Shown: positions 24,896 through 37,523, counted from the stretch's first letter. The stretch is DNA of 64,000 nt from Paguma larvata (GCA_030068075.1 CM057829.1:90009889-90073888), one strand, 5' to 3'. A program made the numbers and translations. Notes: generated from the letters alone by a model not told the origin.

Positions 24896-25980
24896 AGTCT
24901 GGTGAGGAAATTGTGATTTCTTTCACTTAGAAATTTTACTGATTCTCCCTCACCTCTGGAACTGGAAAGTGAATGTATGTCATGAAGAAATGAAAGCTAT
25001 ATTTTCAATTATCTTTGTTTCATAAAGTACTCTGCATTATCTTAACATGAGTGGAGGTAATCTCTGAAATAGATGCCTAATTTATATTTTTAAGCATGTT
25101 GCATGTAGCAGCAATTTATGTTATCATAAATTATCCTGGTTAGGAGAAAAAAATAGTCTTTGAAATTTGAATGGCTTGTTTCAGATTTCATATTCATCCT
25201 TTACTGCATCAATTTGCGCCTTAGCTCCTTGGGATCTTTTACTTACGTGCACATTTTTCGTGAAATATTTACTTTCTTTCTGATTAAAAACTGGAGGGGG
25301 AAGCATTATTATTCATAGGTCAAAAACAGATCTGATAGGCTAAAGTTATAGCTGATGTGCATGTTACTCTGGTTTTTCATATGTGTTTTAAAACTTCACT
25401 CTTAATTTTTGGTCAAAGATAGTGCTTGTGATTCAGCTAATTTCAAAGAATAATGAATTAAAGTAAACTTTACACTTCTTTACATGATGGATGTGTATAA
25501 AACCTTTATACTGGTTTCCTTGGGATTAAAAGTAGGTACAAATGCCTAAGTATACAGTGTGTTGAATTTTTTTTTGGCAATTAACATAAAATGATACTTC
25601 TATTTGCAGGAATTTTTCCCCTCAAAGTGCAAGCTCATGTGAATATTCTTTAGGGCTCATATTTAAGAGGAGAGAAAGGAAAGAGAAGACAGTGAAAGAT
25701 ATAAGTTGTGTAAGAGAGAAATGGAGGTTTTTTGTATCAGGAATACAAACCACCAGAAGAAATATCACCTGATGCCCTGAACTCTGGAAACATGAGGATC
25801 TACTCATTGGTGAACAGCCTTGCACTGAGGTTCCTTGGATGTACTCAGGTGTCATTAGTGGGATTGTATCAATGCATGCTTTATAAACCTCCTTTCCACT
25901 AGACTCCCAAATTGAGCTTATAAGTAAAAAGCTCAAGGATACATTTGAACAAAGTCTGAATGTCTTTTAATTAGAATTTC
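24896..25980. other. Intronic sequence without identified features
   Basis: The minus-strand ORF at 25622-25936 (104 codons) has no recognisable domain, and this stretch has no splice or repeat signature that would support a gene. Confidence 0.45.
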
Positions 25981-25994
25981 TTTTTTCTTTCTTC

Positions 25995-26059
<65 letters not shown>

Positions 26060-26096
26060 TTCCTTTCTTTCTTTCTTTCTTTCTTCTTTCTTTGCA
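25981..26096. repeat. (CTTT)n tetranucleotide microsatellite
   Basis: About 115 bp of TTTC/CTTT repeats with a few CTTCC interruptions. On the + strand it is a pure polypyrimidine tract of a type that is often length-polymorphic. Confidence 0.97.
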
Positions 26097-26213
26097 AATT
26101 TTATCAAATGTGTGTGTTTTAATGAAGAAAGAACACTGCCTCATCATTTCTTCAACTTATTTTTGTTTCTTCTGGTGATCTTTTTCTTTTTAACCTTTTA
26201 AAACATTTCTAAG

Positions 26214-26419
26214 AGGGGTGCTTGGGTGGCTCAGTCGGTTAAGCATCTGACTCTTGATTTCGACTCAGGTGGTGATCTCACAGTTCATGAGATCGAGCCC
26301 TATATTGGACTCTGCACTGACAGTGTGGAGTCTGCTTGGAATTCTCGCTTTCCCTCTCTCCCTCTCTCTGTCCCTTCCCTGGTTATGCTCTCTTTCTCTC
26401 AAAATAAATAAACTTAAAA
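26214..26419 (+). mobile_element. Carnivore SINE with TSD
   Basis: The head GGGGTGCTTGGGTGGCTCAG, the B-box region 'gagatcgagccc', a CT-rich block and the tail AAAATAAATAAACTTAAAAA are present. AAACATTTCTAA (26201-26212) and the AAACGATTTCTAA motif just after the tail form an imperfect target-site duplication. Overlapping ORFs are spurious. Confidence 0.94.
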
Positions 26420-26431
26420 AACGATTTCTAA

Positions 26432-28750
26432 CATCCTCTTGCTGTTAATTTCTCTGTGCAATTGCTATTCCTTCTGGCTTTTCCCTGAATTCCTGCCATA
26501 TATCACTCTCCGTTCTTACTTTGGCTGCAATTGTTCAGCTGTCAAATCAGGTAGATGAAGATTATTAAACTATTTTCTATTCTAAGTAAAGTCACATCAT
26601 CCTCACCTCCTGCTCTTTGCCTACTTGGAATTAATTTCCTGAATGGCATAAGATTCAGTTAAAAAAAAAGTTGTTGTAATGAAAGTTTTTTATGACCTGG
26701 TTTGTGATTTATAATTTGTTTGATCAGGTATAAAACTGAAAAGTGTAAATGTCAAGAGTTAACTGATACTGCTTAATCGGTCATTTCCAATTTTGATGTC
26801 AGTCTATTAACCCGCTGACTAAAAGGGCATCCCAGAGTATTAGTTTGCCTTTGGTTTTAGAATCCTCTATGATTTCTTTCTTAATAATGTTCACAGCAGT
26901 GTACCATTACAGTTTTTTGCTTCAGTTCACATTCTGATTGTCCCTCAACCTGTGTAATTCACAGTACGAAGGGTAGTGTTGATTCAAACAAAATTTTGAT
27001 CCATGTATTTTGGTAGGCATAGTATAGACTTCTGTGTTGTCTCACAGTTGTCCCATTTTGTGTTTTTATAGGTGGAACTAATTAACAATACTATACAGAT
27101 ATCTTGTAGTTATCTAAAAATTTCCTGTAGTATTGAATGTTTTTCTGCAAAGAATTAAGGATCTTAATATTTAGAAAACAATATTTATATATTCAGTAAG
27201 TTTGTTTAATATATATTATTTTCGTATTTTCATGTATATGTAATTACATATGGCATGCTTTATATACATCTTCTTATATATTTTTTAATGTATATCCCAA
27301 CTCCAGGAGGAGGTAAAAGTAATAATCTCATTTTTCCCTGAGGCAAACCAAAGCCTAAGTCTGCACTATTCCAGATTCTTTCAGTTCCAGTTGTCTGAAG
27401 TTCCTTTAGTTAATAACAAAAAGAAAGGGCTTTGGTCTTCTAGCTTTTAACGTAAAGGATAAGTACAGGATAATCTGTCGTCAGATATCTTTGGATTCAG
27501 GTGCACATAGGGAGTCATAAATAGGTGCCTCTGTATCTCTTACCTTCTCTTTTGTTTATATTGGCTTCATTCTCAGGGAACAGAGCAGAGGTGCCATCTA
27601 AGGTTTACATCCACTGATACAGAACTCCAGGAGAAAGAATGCACTGTTTTCTCAATGGCTCCTTCTAAACGCTTTGTGTCGCCTGGCCATGCCTGGAGCA
27701 GTGGTTGTTACCAGGACTGGGATACGTGAAGCTAGGAGATTGGATCAGGAAATGGAGTCTAGGGGAAGAGGTTCTGCTTCAAAAGAAGAGATGCTGAGGA
27801 GGCAGAACAATAGATTCCATTAAAGATGTTGCATAACTTAATTAGAATCATAATTTTTTGTCTTCTCAGTGCCATGCCAGTATCTTAGTCTTCCACTTAG
27901 ATCAATTCTAAGATGAAATGATATATAAAGAGTTAACTTTAGGGAAATCCTTTAATATTTATCCTGTCAAAGGGCAAGCATATTCTAATGTCTGAAAAGA
28001 GATGTTAAGAATCTCAGAATATGAACAAAGTATAATCTTAAAAAAAAAAAAAAAAAACTTGTGAGAACTCTGATTTGACCTATCCCCTTGACCCCACAAT
28101 TCTTTCCAACTTTTGTTTTCTTAGCTTTTCCACACCCCTTTGTTTTTCAAAGCTATGGATATTAATAGAAAGATCTTTCAAACAATGACTACATTTTAAT
28201 ATACCGGATACTACTGCAGACAAAATTAGATAACCCCATATTGCCCTACATATGGCATTAGTATGAATTTTGGTTTACTTCTTTGTTCCATTCACCTACT
28301 ATAAATACTCCAAAGTTCTAAATCATCTTTGATTTCTCAGTTTTATCCCTCAAGCTTATAATTATAGTTGATGTCAGCAGCACAGTAATAGATTTAATAA
28401 ATCCTGTTGAATGAGTGAATCAAAGTGTAGAGTACTTAGAAACAAATAAAAAAAGACAACTGGGAGAATATATGTTCATATGGGAAAAGAGATTCAAGAG
28501 ATCTAAGAATGAGTCAGCAAAGGCATTTCTTCCTGGTAATTAGTTAAATCAATTCATTTTAATGTAGAAAGTAATCATGTTAACTAAAGTAGTGAAGAGA
28601 TGGGAAGTCTGCAGATTAGGGACCTAGAGTACACTATAAAATACGAATATGCAAATCAATCCCTATTGTTCCTCAAAGATTTTTGCCCCTTCTAAATTGA
28701 TATTGTGATTTGCTACCATACTTGAGATTCTCAGTTATTCTGCTCTATAA
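26432..28750. other. Intronic sequence, mostly unassigned
   Basis: A poly-A run lies at about 28039-28057. The 27540-27830 part is GC-richer and may be an old repeat that I cannot classify. No exon, RNA gene or promoter could be supported. Confidence 0.45.
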
Positions 28751-28769
28751 CTTTATTATGACACAAGGA

Positions 28770-28930
28770 ACTTTATAGTTTATACTTTTGTAAATATATT
28801 CAATTCCGTCCTTACAACTGTAAAGTAGATTACTATTTGATTTATTTTAAAGATGAGGAAATGACACTGAAAAAGATAGCATGACTTCCCATAATGACTA
28901 ATAACTTACAGAACTAAAGCACTAATTCCC
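28770..28930 (+). mobile_element. MIR-like ancient SINE
   Basis: 'ttacaactgtaaagtagattactat', 'ttttaaagatgaggaaatgacac' and 'gcatgacttccc' follow the MIR core order. The copy is diverged and its ends are approximate. Confidence 0.55.
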
Positions 28931-29159
28931 ATTAGCTTTCTATGAAAATTTTATTTTTTCACACTTCTGTGAAGAGTTACTATTACAATTTTTAATAGAG
29001 AAATAACACAATACAAAAAACAAAACACACAATAGAAGCATGAAAAGTTATAAGGGATATATACAAATATTTTTTGGATATCTATTATTTTATTTTTCAA
29101 GAAATGTCTTTATTAGTTTCTTCACTATCCTTCAAGTCATGCTTAAAATAGATCTTTAC

Positions 29160-29398
29160 TAGATAGAGGTGCATGGGTGGCTTACTTGGTTGAGTATCTG
29201 ACCCTTGATTTTGGCTCCTGATTCTGGATTTTGGCTCAGGTCATGATCCCAGGGTCATGGGATCGAGCCTCTGTGTTAGGCTTTGCACTGAGTGTGGAGC
29301 CTGCTTAAGATTCTCTTTCTCCCTGTAGCTCTCTCCCCAACTCGTACTCTGTCTCTCTCTTTCTAAAATAAATAAATAAATAAATAAATTAATTAATT
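29160..29398 (+). mobile_element. Carnivore SINE with internal duplication and TSD
   Basis: The element starts 'tagatagaggtgcatgggtggctt' and has a long AAATAAATAAATAAATAAAT tail. AAAATAGATCTTTAC occurs on both sides (left copy ending at 29159, right copy around 29400-29414), a 15-bp target-site duplication. Near the tRNA/tail junction the phrase 'TTGATTTTGGCTC' is repeated as 'TGGATTTTGGCTC', lengthening the body. Confidence 0.95.
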
Positions 29399-29414
29399 AA
29401 AAATAGATCTTTAC

Positions 29415-31234
29415 CATAATTTGGTTTGTGGTTTGGGTAGTTGATAAAATCTTAGGTTCTCAACTTTATAGGTTTTGAAATTAGTATTTACATGAATTTT
29501 TAAACTCAGGAACCCACATTTATGGTGTATTTTTGGTTTGTACATTTCTAGATCTCAAATTAGAAGTTATCAGTCTGTTAACATCATAAAAATCAATTTC
29601 AGTTCATCGTTTGAAAAAAGAGATGGTAAATAATATTGATGAATATAAATATTTAAGTGAAAGAAGCTAATTTGAGCTCCAAATATCAATATAATTGGAT
29701 ATACTGGAGTCTAGCTGGAAATTCAAAGAATACTTCTCCTTGATATTGACTCTTCTCTAGATCAATAGTAGTTCCAAATGTAATAAAAAGCAGACAAGAT
29801 TTAACAGGGCCTAAATTATTAAGGGTAGCGCATTGTTGCCAGAGAGTTCATTAACAATCCCATCAATACAGCGTTCTTCATGGACGTTAGTAAGAGCTTC
29901 ATGGAACATTTTAAAAGAGAATGTGGTATCTCAAAGGGCTGATCTTAGTTGAAAAAATTTAATTAGGTAAGAATAATTACATTAGTTAAATGAAACTTTT
30001 AATTGAAAACCTGTTGGCATTTTCTAATCTGCTTCTCAGCTTTCCTTAATCATTTATATTTAAAAAGTGAAGAGTTTCTCTACATGGTGTTTGAGAAACA
30101 TCTAAACATCCTGGAATTTGTAAAGTTTAAAGGAAATTCAAAATTGTGGGAGTAAAAACAAACAGGATTTTCTGCTTGGGAAATGGTGCATTTTAAAAAA
30201 TATGTAGGAAAGAAAGAAAATTATATAGATATAGTCATGGTAAATACGTATAATTCTTGGAAGTAAAGCAAAATAGTCCTCTCCTAAAGCTTTCACAGTT
30301 TTAATATTAAAACTCTGTGTACTGAATTTCATACCTTATAAAACTCTGAAAGCTTACAGGGATATATTGCTGTTTGTAAAATTATTTTGTTGAGTGTTGT
30401 TAAGGAAAATGTCATCCAGCAAAAGTTCTTGGAAAGTAGAAAGCCTAAAATTGAATAATATAAACATAAAGGGTCAATGAGAACTCTTTACTGTCAAATT
30501 TAGCATAGATCACATTTTAGATTGTACTTTACTAGTTGTTTATAATAGGTTAAGTCAACTGTCACTACTTTCTCGTTGCTTTTAGCTTAAGCCAGAGGGC
30601 ATTGGTTTGAAGAGACGTAGACATTTATTCAAATTCACAAATTCACAGAGACATGAAGCAAATGAATCTTTTAATTACTCATGGCATTAGTCCTGGTCCA
30701 GACCATTCTTTCCTGAAACCCAGCAACACTATCATCTGGTACTATCTTCTCTACTTGATTTTCAGAGCGTTTACTGACCTTGAATTTTCTTTCTAACTCA
30801 TCGGTTTGTGAAGCTGGAACCCATTCTGTTCTTTTCTCCTCTCTTTTTTTGTGTCTTCCCTTTAAACTCTTATCCTTTTTGGCCTTCATGGGTGCTGAAT
30901 ACCAAACAGGTAGCTAAAAAATTCATATTCCTTTTCATCATGCAGTTTCTGGTGTCTCCTTTCACTTAACTAAACTACAATAGAGGAATATTTCTGATCA
31001 GTTAAAAAACGTGAAATATGGGCATATCCATGCTCTTACTGTGTAAGATGAGACAAAAGAAGATAAAATTCTGGGATCTTAGTGAATGAATTTGGATAGG
31101 AGAGAAAGGGTTTTAGTTTTCCTCTATAGAGTAAAGGGGTTTCTTGAGGGTGGATTTTAACATGGATGAGTAGTTTGGCAATGAATTTAACCAACAAAGA
31201 AAATATAATGCAAGTATTAGAAGATTTTATTGGG
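29415..31234. other. Intronic sequence without identified features
   Basis: AT-rich sequence. The minus-strand ORF at 30671-30889 (72 codons, rich in Lys and Glu) has no recognisable domain and no splice support. Confidence 0.45.
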
Positions 31235-31456
31235 GGGGCGCCTGGGTGGCTCAGTTGGTTAAGCGGCCGACTTCGGCTCAGGTCATGATCTCACAGTCTG
31301 TGAGTTCAAGCCCCGCATCAGGCTCTGTGCTAACAATTTGGAGCCTGGAGCCTGCTTCAGATTCTGTGTCTCCCTCTCTCTCTGCCCCTCCCCCTGCTCA
31401 TGCTCTGTCTCTCTCTGTCTCAAAAGAAATAAACATTAAAATTAAAAAAAAAAAAA
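31235..31456 (+). mobile_element. Young carnivore SINE with perfect TSD
   Basis: This is the best-preserved SINE of the first 60 kb. It has GGCGCCTGGGTGGCTCAGTT, 'gttcaagccccgcatcaggctc', a CT-rich block and a tail AAATAAACATTAAAATT(A)n. AGATTTTATTGGG is repeated exactly at 31222-31234 and 31457-31469. The near-consensus body and perfect TSD point to a recent insertion. Confidence 0.97.
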
Positions 31457-31499
31457 AGATTTTATTGGGCCCCACAAGACGATGGATAAAGAAAAGTGA

Positions 31500-32155
31500 C
31501 TTTTGATTTCCTTTATTTATTAATTTATATGAAATGTTGATAGAAAGGTTTATCTAACAAGTACATAAAGCATAAAGAATTATGGGGAGAAGATAGGTAA
31601 ATTAAGTTTATGATTATCTTGCCAAAATAAAATCGGAATGAAATGTAAGTTTCCTAGGAATATGAATGTAAACCATAAAACACCTTAAAATCCAACTGGT
31701 TCCAGCCCCTCTTCTTACAGATAAAGAGCCTGAAGACTAGAAAAAATACAAGGCAGATTTGTCTGGTGTGTAAGTATCTGTCCAACAGTGGCCCTTCTTT
31801 TAGTAACAAAGGCAAGATACTATAATACTTTACCACTTATATTTATTCTTAAATTCTAAACCTCTCAGGTAACATGGGTGTATCCAGGATTGTGGCTTTT
31901 TATTTTTTGGATTTTTGTTTTTGAGCTCTGAGTCGTGGCCTTGTGTACACATCACATTTTATAGGAATCACGTTGTTGTTGTATGGTAATTTCCTTCTCT
32001 CCCCTCTCCTTTTCAGAGCTTGGTCTGCTTTCTTGAACAGCATGAGTTCTGTTCCCTCATTTAGGGTAACAGTGGGTGCAGAAGGGTAGAAACATTATGC
32101 TTTCTAATCCAGTTCCTTGTTTTGGATCGTATCCATCTTGAAGAGATTACCGCTC
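31500..32155. other. Intronic sequence without identified features
   Basis: No gene, RNA or repeat family could be supported. The minus-strand ORF at 31654-31836 appears random. Confidence 0.4.
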
Positions 32156-32159
32156 TTCT

Positions 32160-32255
32160 GGTGATCATCATCGTCATCGTCTAGCACCTGCCTATGCACC
32201 ATGTGCCAGAGACTGTGCACACTGCTTTAATGTATTATCACATGCAGACTGTGCG
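32160..32255 (+). mobile_element. MIR/L2-type ancient fragment
   Basis: 'tagcacctgcctatgcaccatgtgccagagactgtgcacactgctttaatgtattatc' has the shared MIR/L2 wording (agcacctactatgtgccaggcactgtgc...). The exact family is uncertain. The 124-codon minus-strand ORF at 32238-32612 begins beside it and shows no recognisable domain. Confidence 0.6.
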
Positions 32256-34122
32256 GGCCACGCAGCTGCTGGTAAAGAACTCTGTTTCAGAGTAGTACAA
32301 TGAGCCGGCAACAGAGAAAGCATGATGGCAGCTGCAGTGTAACTGGGAGAATTGTCTCTGACAATTGGCTCCCGACTGGGTCTGAGGGCATTTCTTCTTC
32401 AGTCCCCTCAGTTCAGTTAGCGGCCTCTGCGCACCTGCTCTGAGCCGGGCAGAGTGCTGGGTGCAGTGTGCCAGCTGAATAAGCGAACACCAGCCTGCCT
32501 TCCATGTGTGATCCTCACCCTTGCTCGGAAGGGTGGATGTTTCTCTGTCCCCTTTAGACTTGGGCTGACTGCACAAGGGAGCTCCAGAAGTCAGAATCCA
32601 CCCTTTCCCCACTGCCCTTGATGTTCACATCTTCTAATTGAAGATAATATTTGTAGTTGTTTTTCTCCTGGAACTCTCTGGTTTTTAAAAGTGATTTTCC
32701 AACAAGTACAAGATAGGGCAGATCATCATTTTTTATGCCCAAATATAAAATGTGGAAACAAGGCAAAAGGGGATTTAATTTTTTTTTGTTATTTGTTTTA
32801 GATCAAGGATCAAGTCAATGGAAGAGCCAGAATTCATAAACTTAAATTCCATTTGTTAGATCATGCTGCTCTTTGTGCTGTGCGCTGAACTTCAGGTGGG
32901 AATTCAGGAATGAGCAAAATCGGAGACATAGGAGTTCCAGAATGGATCTGCCACCTGCCAGCTAGCATTCAGGTCTCAGAGGGGACCTGCCTGCACTTAT
33001 TTAATGGAAAGATAAATGTGTTCACAGAACTGTTACTATAAATTCATTTAGAAACGGGACAGAGGCTGTGAGTACGTTCCTCCCAGGTCTGAGCTGCTGG
33101 CAGATTTGGTTCACCGTACCTCTGGGAGGCAATACATTCTAGCAAGGTGGCATAGTGTGATTGTTATTCACAGTTTCCTAATACTGATTTCTTTTACAAT
33201 TTAAATGAACTTTTCGGTTGAATTTGTCAAATTATTGAAAAATGCTTTTATACGCTTACCATGGACATGGCAATGTATGGGATACTACACAGGGTATTTA
33301 TTACAAAAATAGGCATGGTTTATTACCCAAAAGATGTTTGTGGTCTAGAAAGAAAGAAAAAAAGTGAAGAAATGTTAGCAGTTTTATTAAAACTAGAGTG
33401 TGCAATAAAGAAAGAAGATACAGATCAGTAACACTTAGTTTGGGAGGATTCTAGATTCTTCTAGAATAAAATGAAATTTATGACCATCTTTCCAGAAAAA
33501 CACATGATCACTCTTTAATTCTATATAGGTGTCCTGGACTAAAATTGATATACTATAAACTTCTTGTATTTGATTTGTATAATTTTAAAAGTTTTGACCT
33601 ATGTTTGTACCCATGAAACCACTGCTAAATCAAGATAGAAACATATATCCCATCACTCTTAAGAGTATTTACATATAAATGTAAATTGTTACATAGAACA
33701 CTAGGTCTGTTCGGAATCTAAGCAAAGAGCCCCGATGTGCGAAAAGTGCTTAAGCAGAAAGACACTGTCACAAATGTAACTAAAGAAAATAAATTAGGAA
33801 AGGTTACACTCCAAGTTTCCCCAGTGACAATTCAGTGTGGGGAACAGAGGAATGCTCTTCTCATTGGAAAGAAAAATAAATATTTTCGATAGCTTTTTTT
33901 TGCGAAGTTTAGAATATCTGAGAAATTTTATGTACCAGTGTTCCCTGGTATGTTTGTATGGAGCTCAGAATTGTTCCTTTCTATTTGCTTCATGAAAATA
34001 AAAGCTACGTTTAATTTTTTTGTAACTCCTATATCTCCCAGAACTTTACAAAGGAGTTGTTTAATGATGATGATTACAGTGACTGAAAACAGAAAATAAC
34101 ATATGCAGTCAATGTGGACATG
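32256..34122. other. Intronic sequence, unassigned
   Basis: The 32270-32620 part is GC-richer and open on the minus strand (124 codons), but I see no known protein similarity. The rest is AT-rich without recognisable features. Confidence 0.4.
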
Positions 34123-34236
34123 CTTGCTAATAACGACTAGTACTATATTCTTCTGGAAATTAAATCTAAATGTATAGAAACATTTTAACCATTCACAGCA
34201 TCTATGATTATTCCTGCCTTTATATATTGGGAAATG
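34123..34236 (+). repeat. Left arm of 114-bp inverted duplication
   Basis: This arm begins CTTGCTAATAACGACTAG and ends TATATTGGGAAATG. Its reverse complement occurs at 35034-35147 with the same length and only two substitutions (about 98% identity). The arm does not resemble a known mobile element. Flanking duplications and terminal motifs of a DNA transposon are absent. Confidence 0.95.
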
Positions 34237-35033
34237 TTTTATTTATACATACAAAATAAAAAATATTTAACAATGCTAATTTTTGCCATTTGAACTTTTA
34301 AGAGTATATAATTTCCCTGATCCTTCAATTATTTAAAAATGTATAGTGGAATTTTCCAGAGCATAAAAGAAATATAAGCTGTTCTTTCAATACTTGAAAG
34401 TCTCATCAGACTTGAGGTTACTTGAGATAGATGAAATCATGCTGGGTGACTAAACCAATTTCCGTGGTAATTGCTCAGACATAGAAATTAGCATTTGTCA
34501 CTCTTCCACCTGCATTCCCTGCACATGCTCCATGCCTAAAAGTAATTAGACTAGGTATAAGATAAACCCAGCAATAAGTTAGTGAGATGGTTGTTGCATA
34601 TTTAAACTTTTCATGATCTTTTCAAGACACCCATTTGGTGAGATCACTACAGTTTTATTGAAACGTGTAGGACTACATTGCACGATTTTAAAGGTTTGCG
34701 AAGCAAGTTTTTGGCTGACACATATTTTTTGTAGGTTAGCTAACTTATTTTAGAAAGAAAAATCAAGTGCAATTCCAGTCTAGTGTGAGGTAGGCTCTTT
34801 AGGGAGCTCCTATTAGTTATCGATAGACACTTGACCTAGCAGTGAAGCTGGGAGGTTGGCACTTAGATCTGTCTGTACCTACCTACTCTTCTCTTCCTTC
34901 TGGGCTATATTCCCAGGGCAAAGAGGTATTCTAGATTTCCAGTAAGTGTGATCTATTTATATATAAGTAATTATTCTTAAAAGAAAGAAAATAGGACAGA
35001 CTGTTTTATCTTCATTGCCAATTTTTTTCTCTG
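34237..35033. other. Spacer between the inverted repeat arms
   Basis: 797 bp of AT-rich, non-coding sequence with no recognised repeat family and no ORF of note. Confidence 0.6.
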
Positions 35034-35147
35034 CATTTCCCAATATATAAAGGCAGGAATAATCATAGATGCTGTAAATGGTTAAAATGTTTCTATACAT
35101 TTAGATTTAATTTCCAGAAGAATATAGTACTAGTAGTTATTAGCAAG
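35034..35147 (-). repeat. Right arm of 114-bp inverted duplication
   Basis: This arm starts CATTTCCCAATATATAAAGG and ends with TTATTAGCAAG. It is the reverse complement of 34123-34236. The two differences are at the ACGACT/ACTACT position and the CATTCACAG/CATTTACAG position. Confidence 0.95.
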
Positions 35148-35523
35148 ACTATTGTCTTTGTAGTTTAGGATGTGAGTGACCCCAGCTTTATCTAACCCCT
35201 TTATATGGACTTTAAAAACCAAATTGTATACATATTCCATTTTAATTTAATTTAATTAGTTAAATTGGTTAAATTATAGTTATGTTTAACCCTGAGGCTT
35301 TCTTTAGATGTAGCCATTCTGTAAAAGAAAAAAATCTGAGTTGGGAGCCAAGTGATCTTTTATTTGAATCTCGGTTCAGAGACATACAGTTTTTGGGACC
35401 TGAGGACATAGTTGTCTGGTGTTCAGCAGAACCTCCGAAGATATGAGACCTGCGGCCATCAGTTTATCCTTCATTGCCTTTCACAGTTTCAGTGGGAATA
35501 TGGCTTAGGAGAGGTAGTTGGTT

Positions 35524-35670
35524 ATGATAGTTCAAATAGTGGTTCCAAGAATTAGGTCTGGCCTGAGTCTTGTTTCTAAGTCCTATTTCTGCCAGTTTTG
35601 TTGTGATAGTTTGGACAGTAGTTCAAAGAACCAAGCTTTGCCTGAATCTGATTTCCTGAGTCTTGTTTCC
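35524..35670 (+). repeat. Diverged tandem duplication (two copies of about 80 bp)
   Basis: 'ATGATAGTTCAAATAGTGGT', then 'tccaagaattaggtctggcctgagtcttgtttc', is followed by 'GTGATAGTTTGGACAGTAGT', then 'tcaaagaaccaagctttgcctgaatc'. The copies start at about 35524 and 35605. They include part of the MIR copy beginning near 35640. Confidence 0.7.
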
Positions 35671-35845
35671 CAAGATGATGAGACTTTGAGAAAATTACTT
35701 TAACCTTGCTAAGCTTTAGTTTCCTTCTCTCTAAAATCATAATAGTAAGTATCACTGAAAACAGAGTCTTGGTAGAATTAGATGAGACAATGTACATAAA
35801 GACATTGACCCAGTTGTGTGGTAAAGAGTAAGCACGCAATGTCAT
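35640..35845 (+). mobile_element. MIR ancient SINE
   Basis: 'gagaaaattactttaaccttgctaagctttagtttccttctctctaaaatcataatag' corresponds to the MIR segment 'caagttacttaacctctctgtgcctcagtttcctcatctgtaaaatggg'. 'aattagatgagacaatgtacataaag' follows as expected. Confidence 0.75.
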
Positions 35846-36439
35846 CCGATAGCAAGAATAATATTATAAGACTGATAAAGTAAATAACCTGTGTGTCTCC
35901 TCTACTTTTCTCCTCTTCTGTTCCACTCCTCCCTTTTTTTCTTCCTATTTTCCATCAAGAGGAAAGTCAAGGCAATGGATATAAAGTCAATATGAGAAGG
36001 TGGAAGACTTAGGAAGAGCAGCTCAATTAAATTCTACACTTTAGAGTTAGGAGAAAGAGACTTCCTTTAAGCCTGATCTTGAAAGATATTCTAGGGCCTT
36101 TTTGTTTTGAAAACCAGCAACTGCATAGAAGAAATCTATTTCTTTCACAAAATCATTCCTGGTTCATATTACTAACTTCCTAACAACCTATTATTGATCC
36201 AATCCCATATGTTGATGTATCTCTTTTTTGTGAATTTGTAATATCAATTCTCCACAATCTATACATTTTCTTACTTCGCAGTCCATTTTTGTTATGTATT
36301 TACTGTTTATCGAAAAATGATGTGGATTAATACATTCAAGGACTTATTGATATTTCTTGTCTTTTGTAACTTCAAAAGCATTTAAACTATTTTTTGTTAT
36401 TAAATATAGAGCTCTGAGCAAAAAACGAGAGACAGATGT

Positions 36440-36610
36440 GAACTCTGTGTAGATTGTCTGGATTCAAATCCATCTCCACCTCAACATGCTAGGAGCTTAG
36501 GCCAGTTATTTAATAGCCTCAATTTCCTACTTGATACAAACTTAATAGATTTTCGAGTGGATGATGGTTATAAGAATCAAAGGGAATGATTTAAAGTAAA
36601 TGCCTCATAA
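36440..36610 (+). mobile_element. MIR ancient SINE
   Basis: 'ctggattcaaatccatctccacctc', 'ccagttatttaatagcctcaatttcctac', and 'aagtaaatgcctcataa' follow the MIR consensus order. The copy is diverged but near full length. Confidence 0.7.
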
Positions 36611-37523
36611 TAATCAATACTAAATGAGTTTTAACTAATACTATTACTAGTATAAGACAAATCTTCAAGCATATGCATTCTTGTGAAATAAAAACATTTT
36701 TGAAACACGAGAGTTTTCTCACAGCTTTCCAAAAGTGAAAGAATTTGCATGTATATAGTTTTGCAAAGAAGATAGTAAAGTTGAATCTGACAGGATATCA
36801 GGCATACATGGAAAATAACTCCACATTATTACATTAAACAACCAAGTTAAAAGTAGGACAAAAATAAATAAGTAGAGAGTAGTTTCAGAAGTTCTGTGTA
36901 TTACTTTATCATAAATCAACATATTTTAAACTGGAAATTCAAGAAATAATTGGTACAGCAGAATAAGTGCTTATAGTTTTTTCTCTAATATTTCTCTTAT
37001 ATTTATAGATATATTTTTTAAAATTTTACCTTTTATTTTTTAAGTTTATTATTTATTATCTTTGTTTTATAATTACATTTAAAATCATAGATCTCAAATA
37101 GTTTTATTATCAACTAGTACATGTCCTCTGATCTTGACACTGAAACAATGTTCCAAAAACAATATTTTGAACTCTTATATTGGTAAAATACTTTCTTAGC
37201 ATGGCCATTTAGATAAGATTACCATTATAGGACTTCCATACAAGTCATATAAGAGGGTATAAGTCAGTAAATCATGGCGGGATGGTAGTAATATTATATT
37301 TATGTTCTTTAGTTATTTTTGTGGAAACATAAAAATTTTCATCTTGTGAATTATGGAATGGTATTCAGCAACCTTCAATCTTAAAAAAACTGTAGAAAAA
37401 TACATAAAAAGAAAAAAGATTAAATTCCATTAATTACTAACTTTCAAGAGTAATTACTGGTTTCATATTAGTGCATTTTCTTCTTTTTGATCTGCTATTG
37501 TTGATATGACATGTCATACGGTG

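Noticed and set aside
32238..32612. 124-codon minus-strand ORF in a GC-richer patch
   Set aside because: No recognisable domain, no splice or promoter context, and it begins beside an ancient MIR/L2 fragment. The length is within chance for this composition.
34123..35147. The inverted repeat as a MITE or DNA transposon with long terminal inverted repeats
   Set aside because: No target-site duplication and no typical terminal motif (CAG, TTAA or TA) was found at the outer ends.
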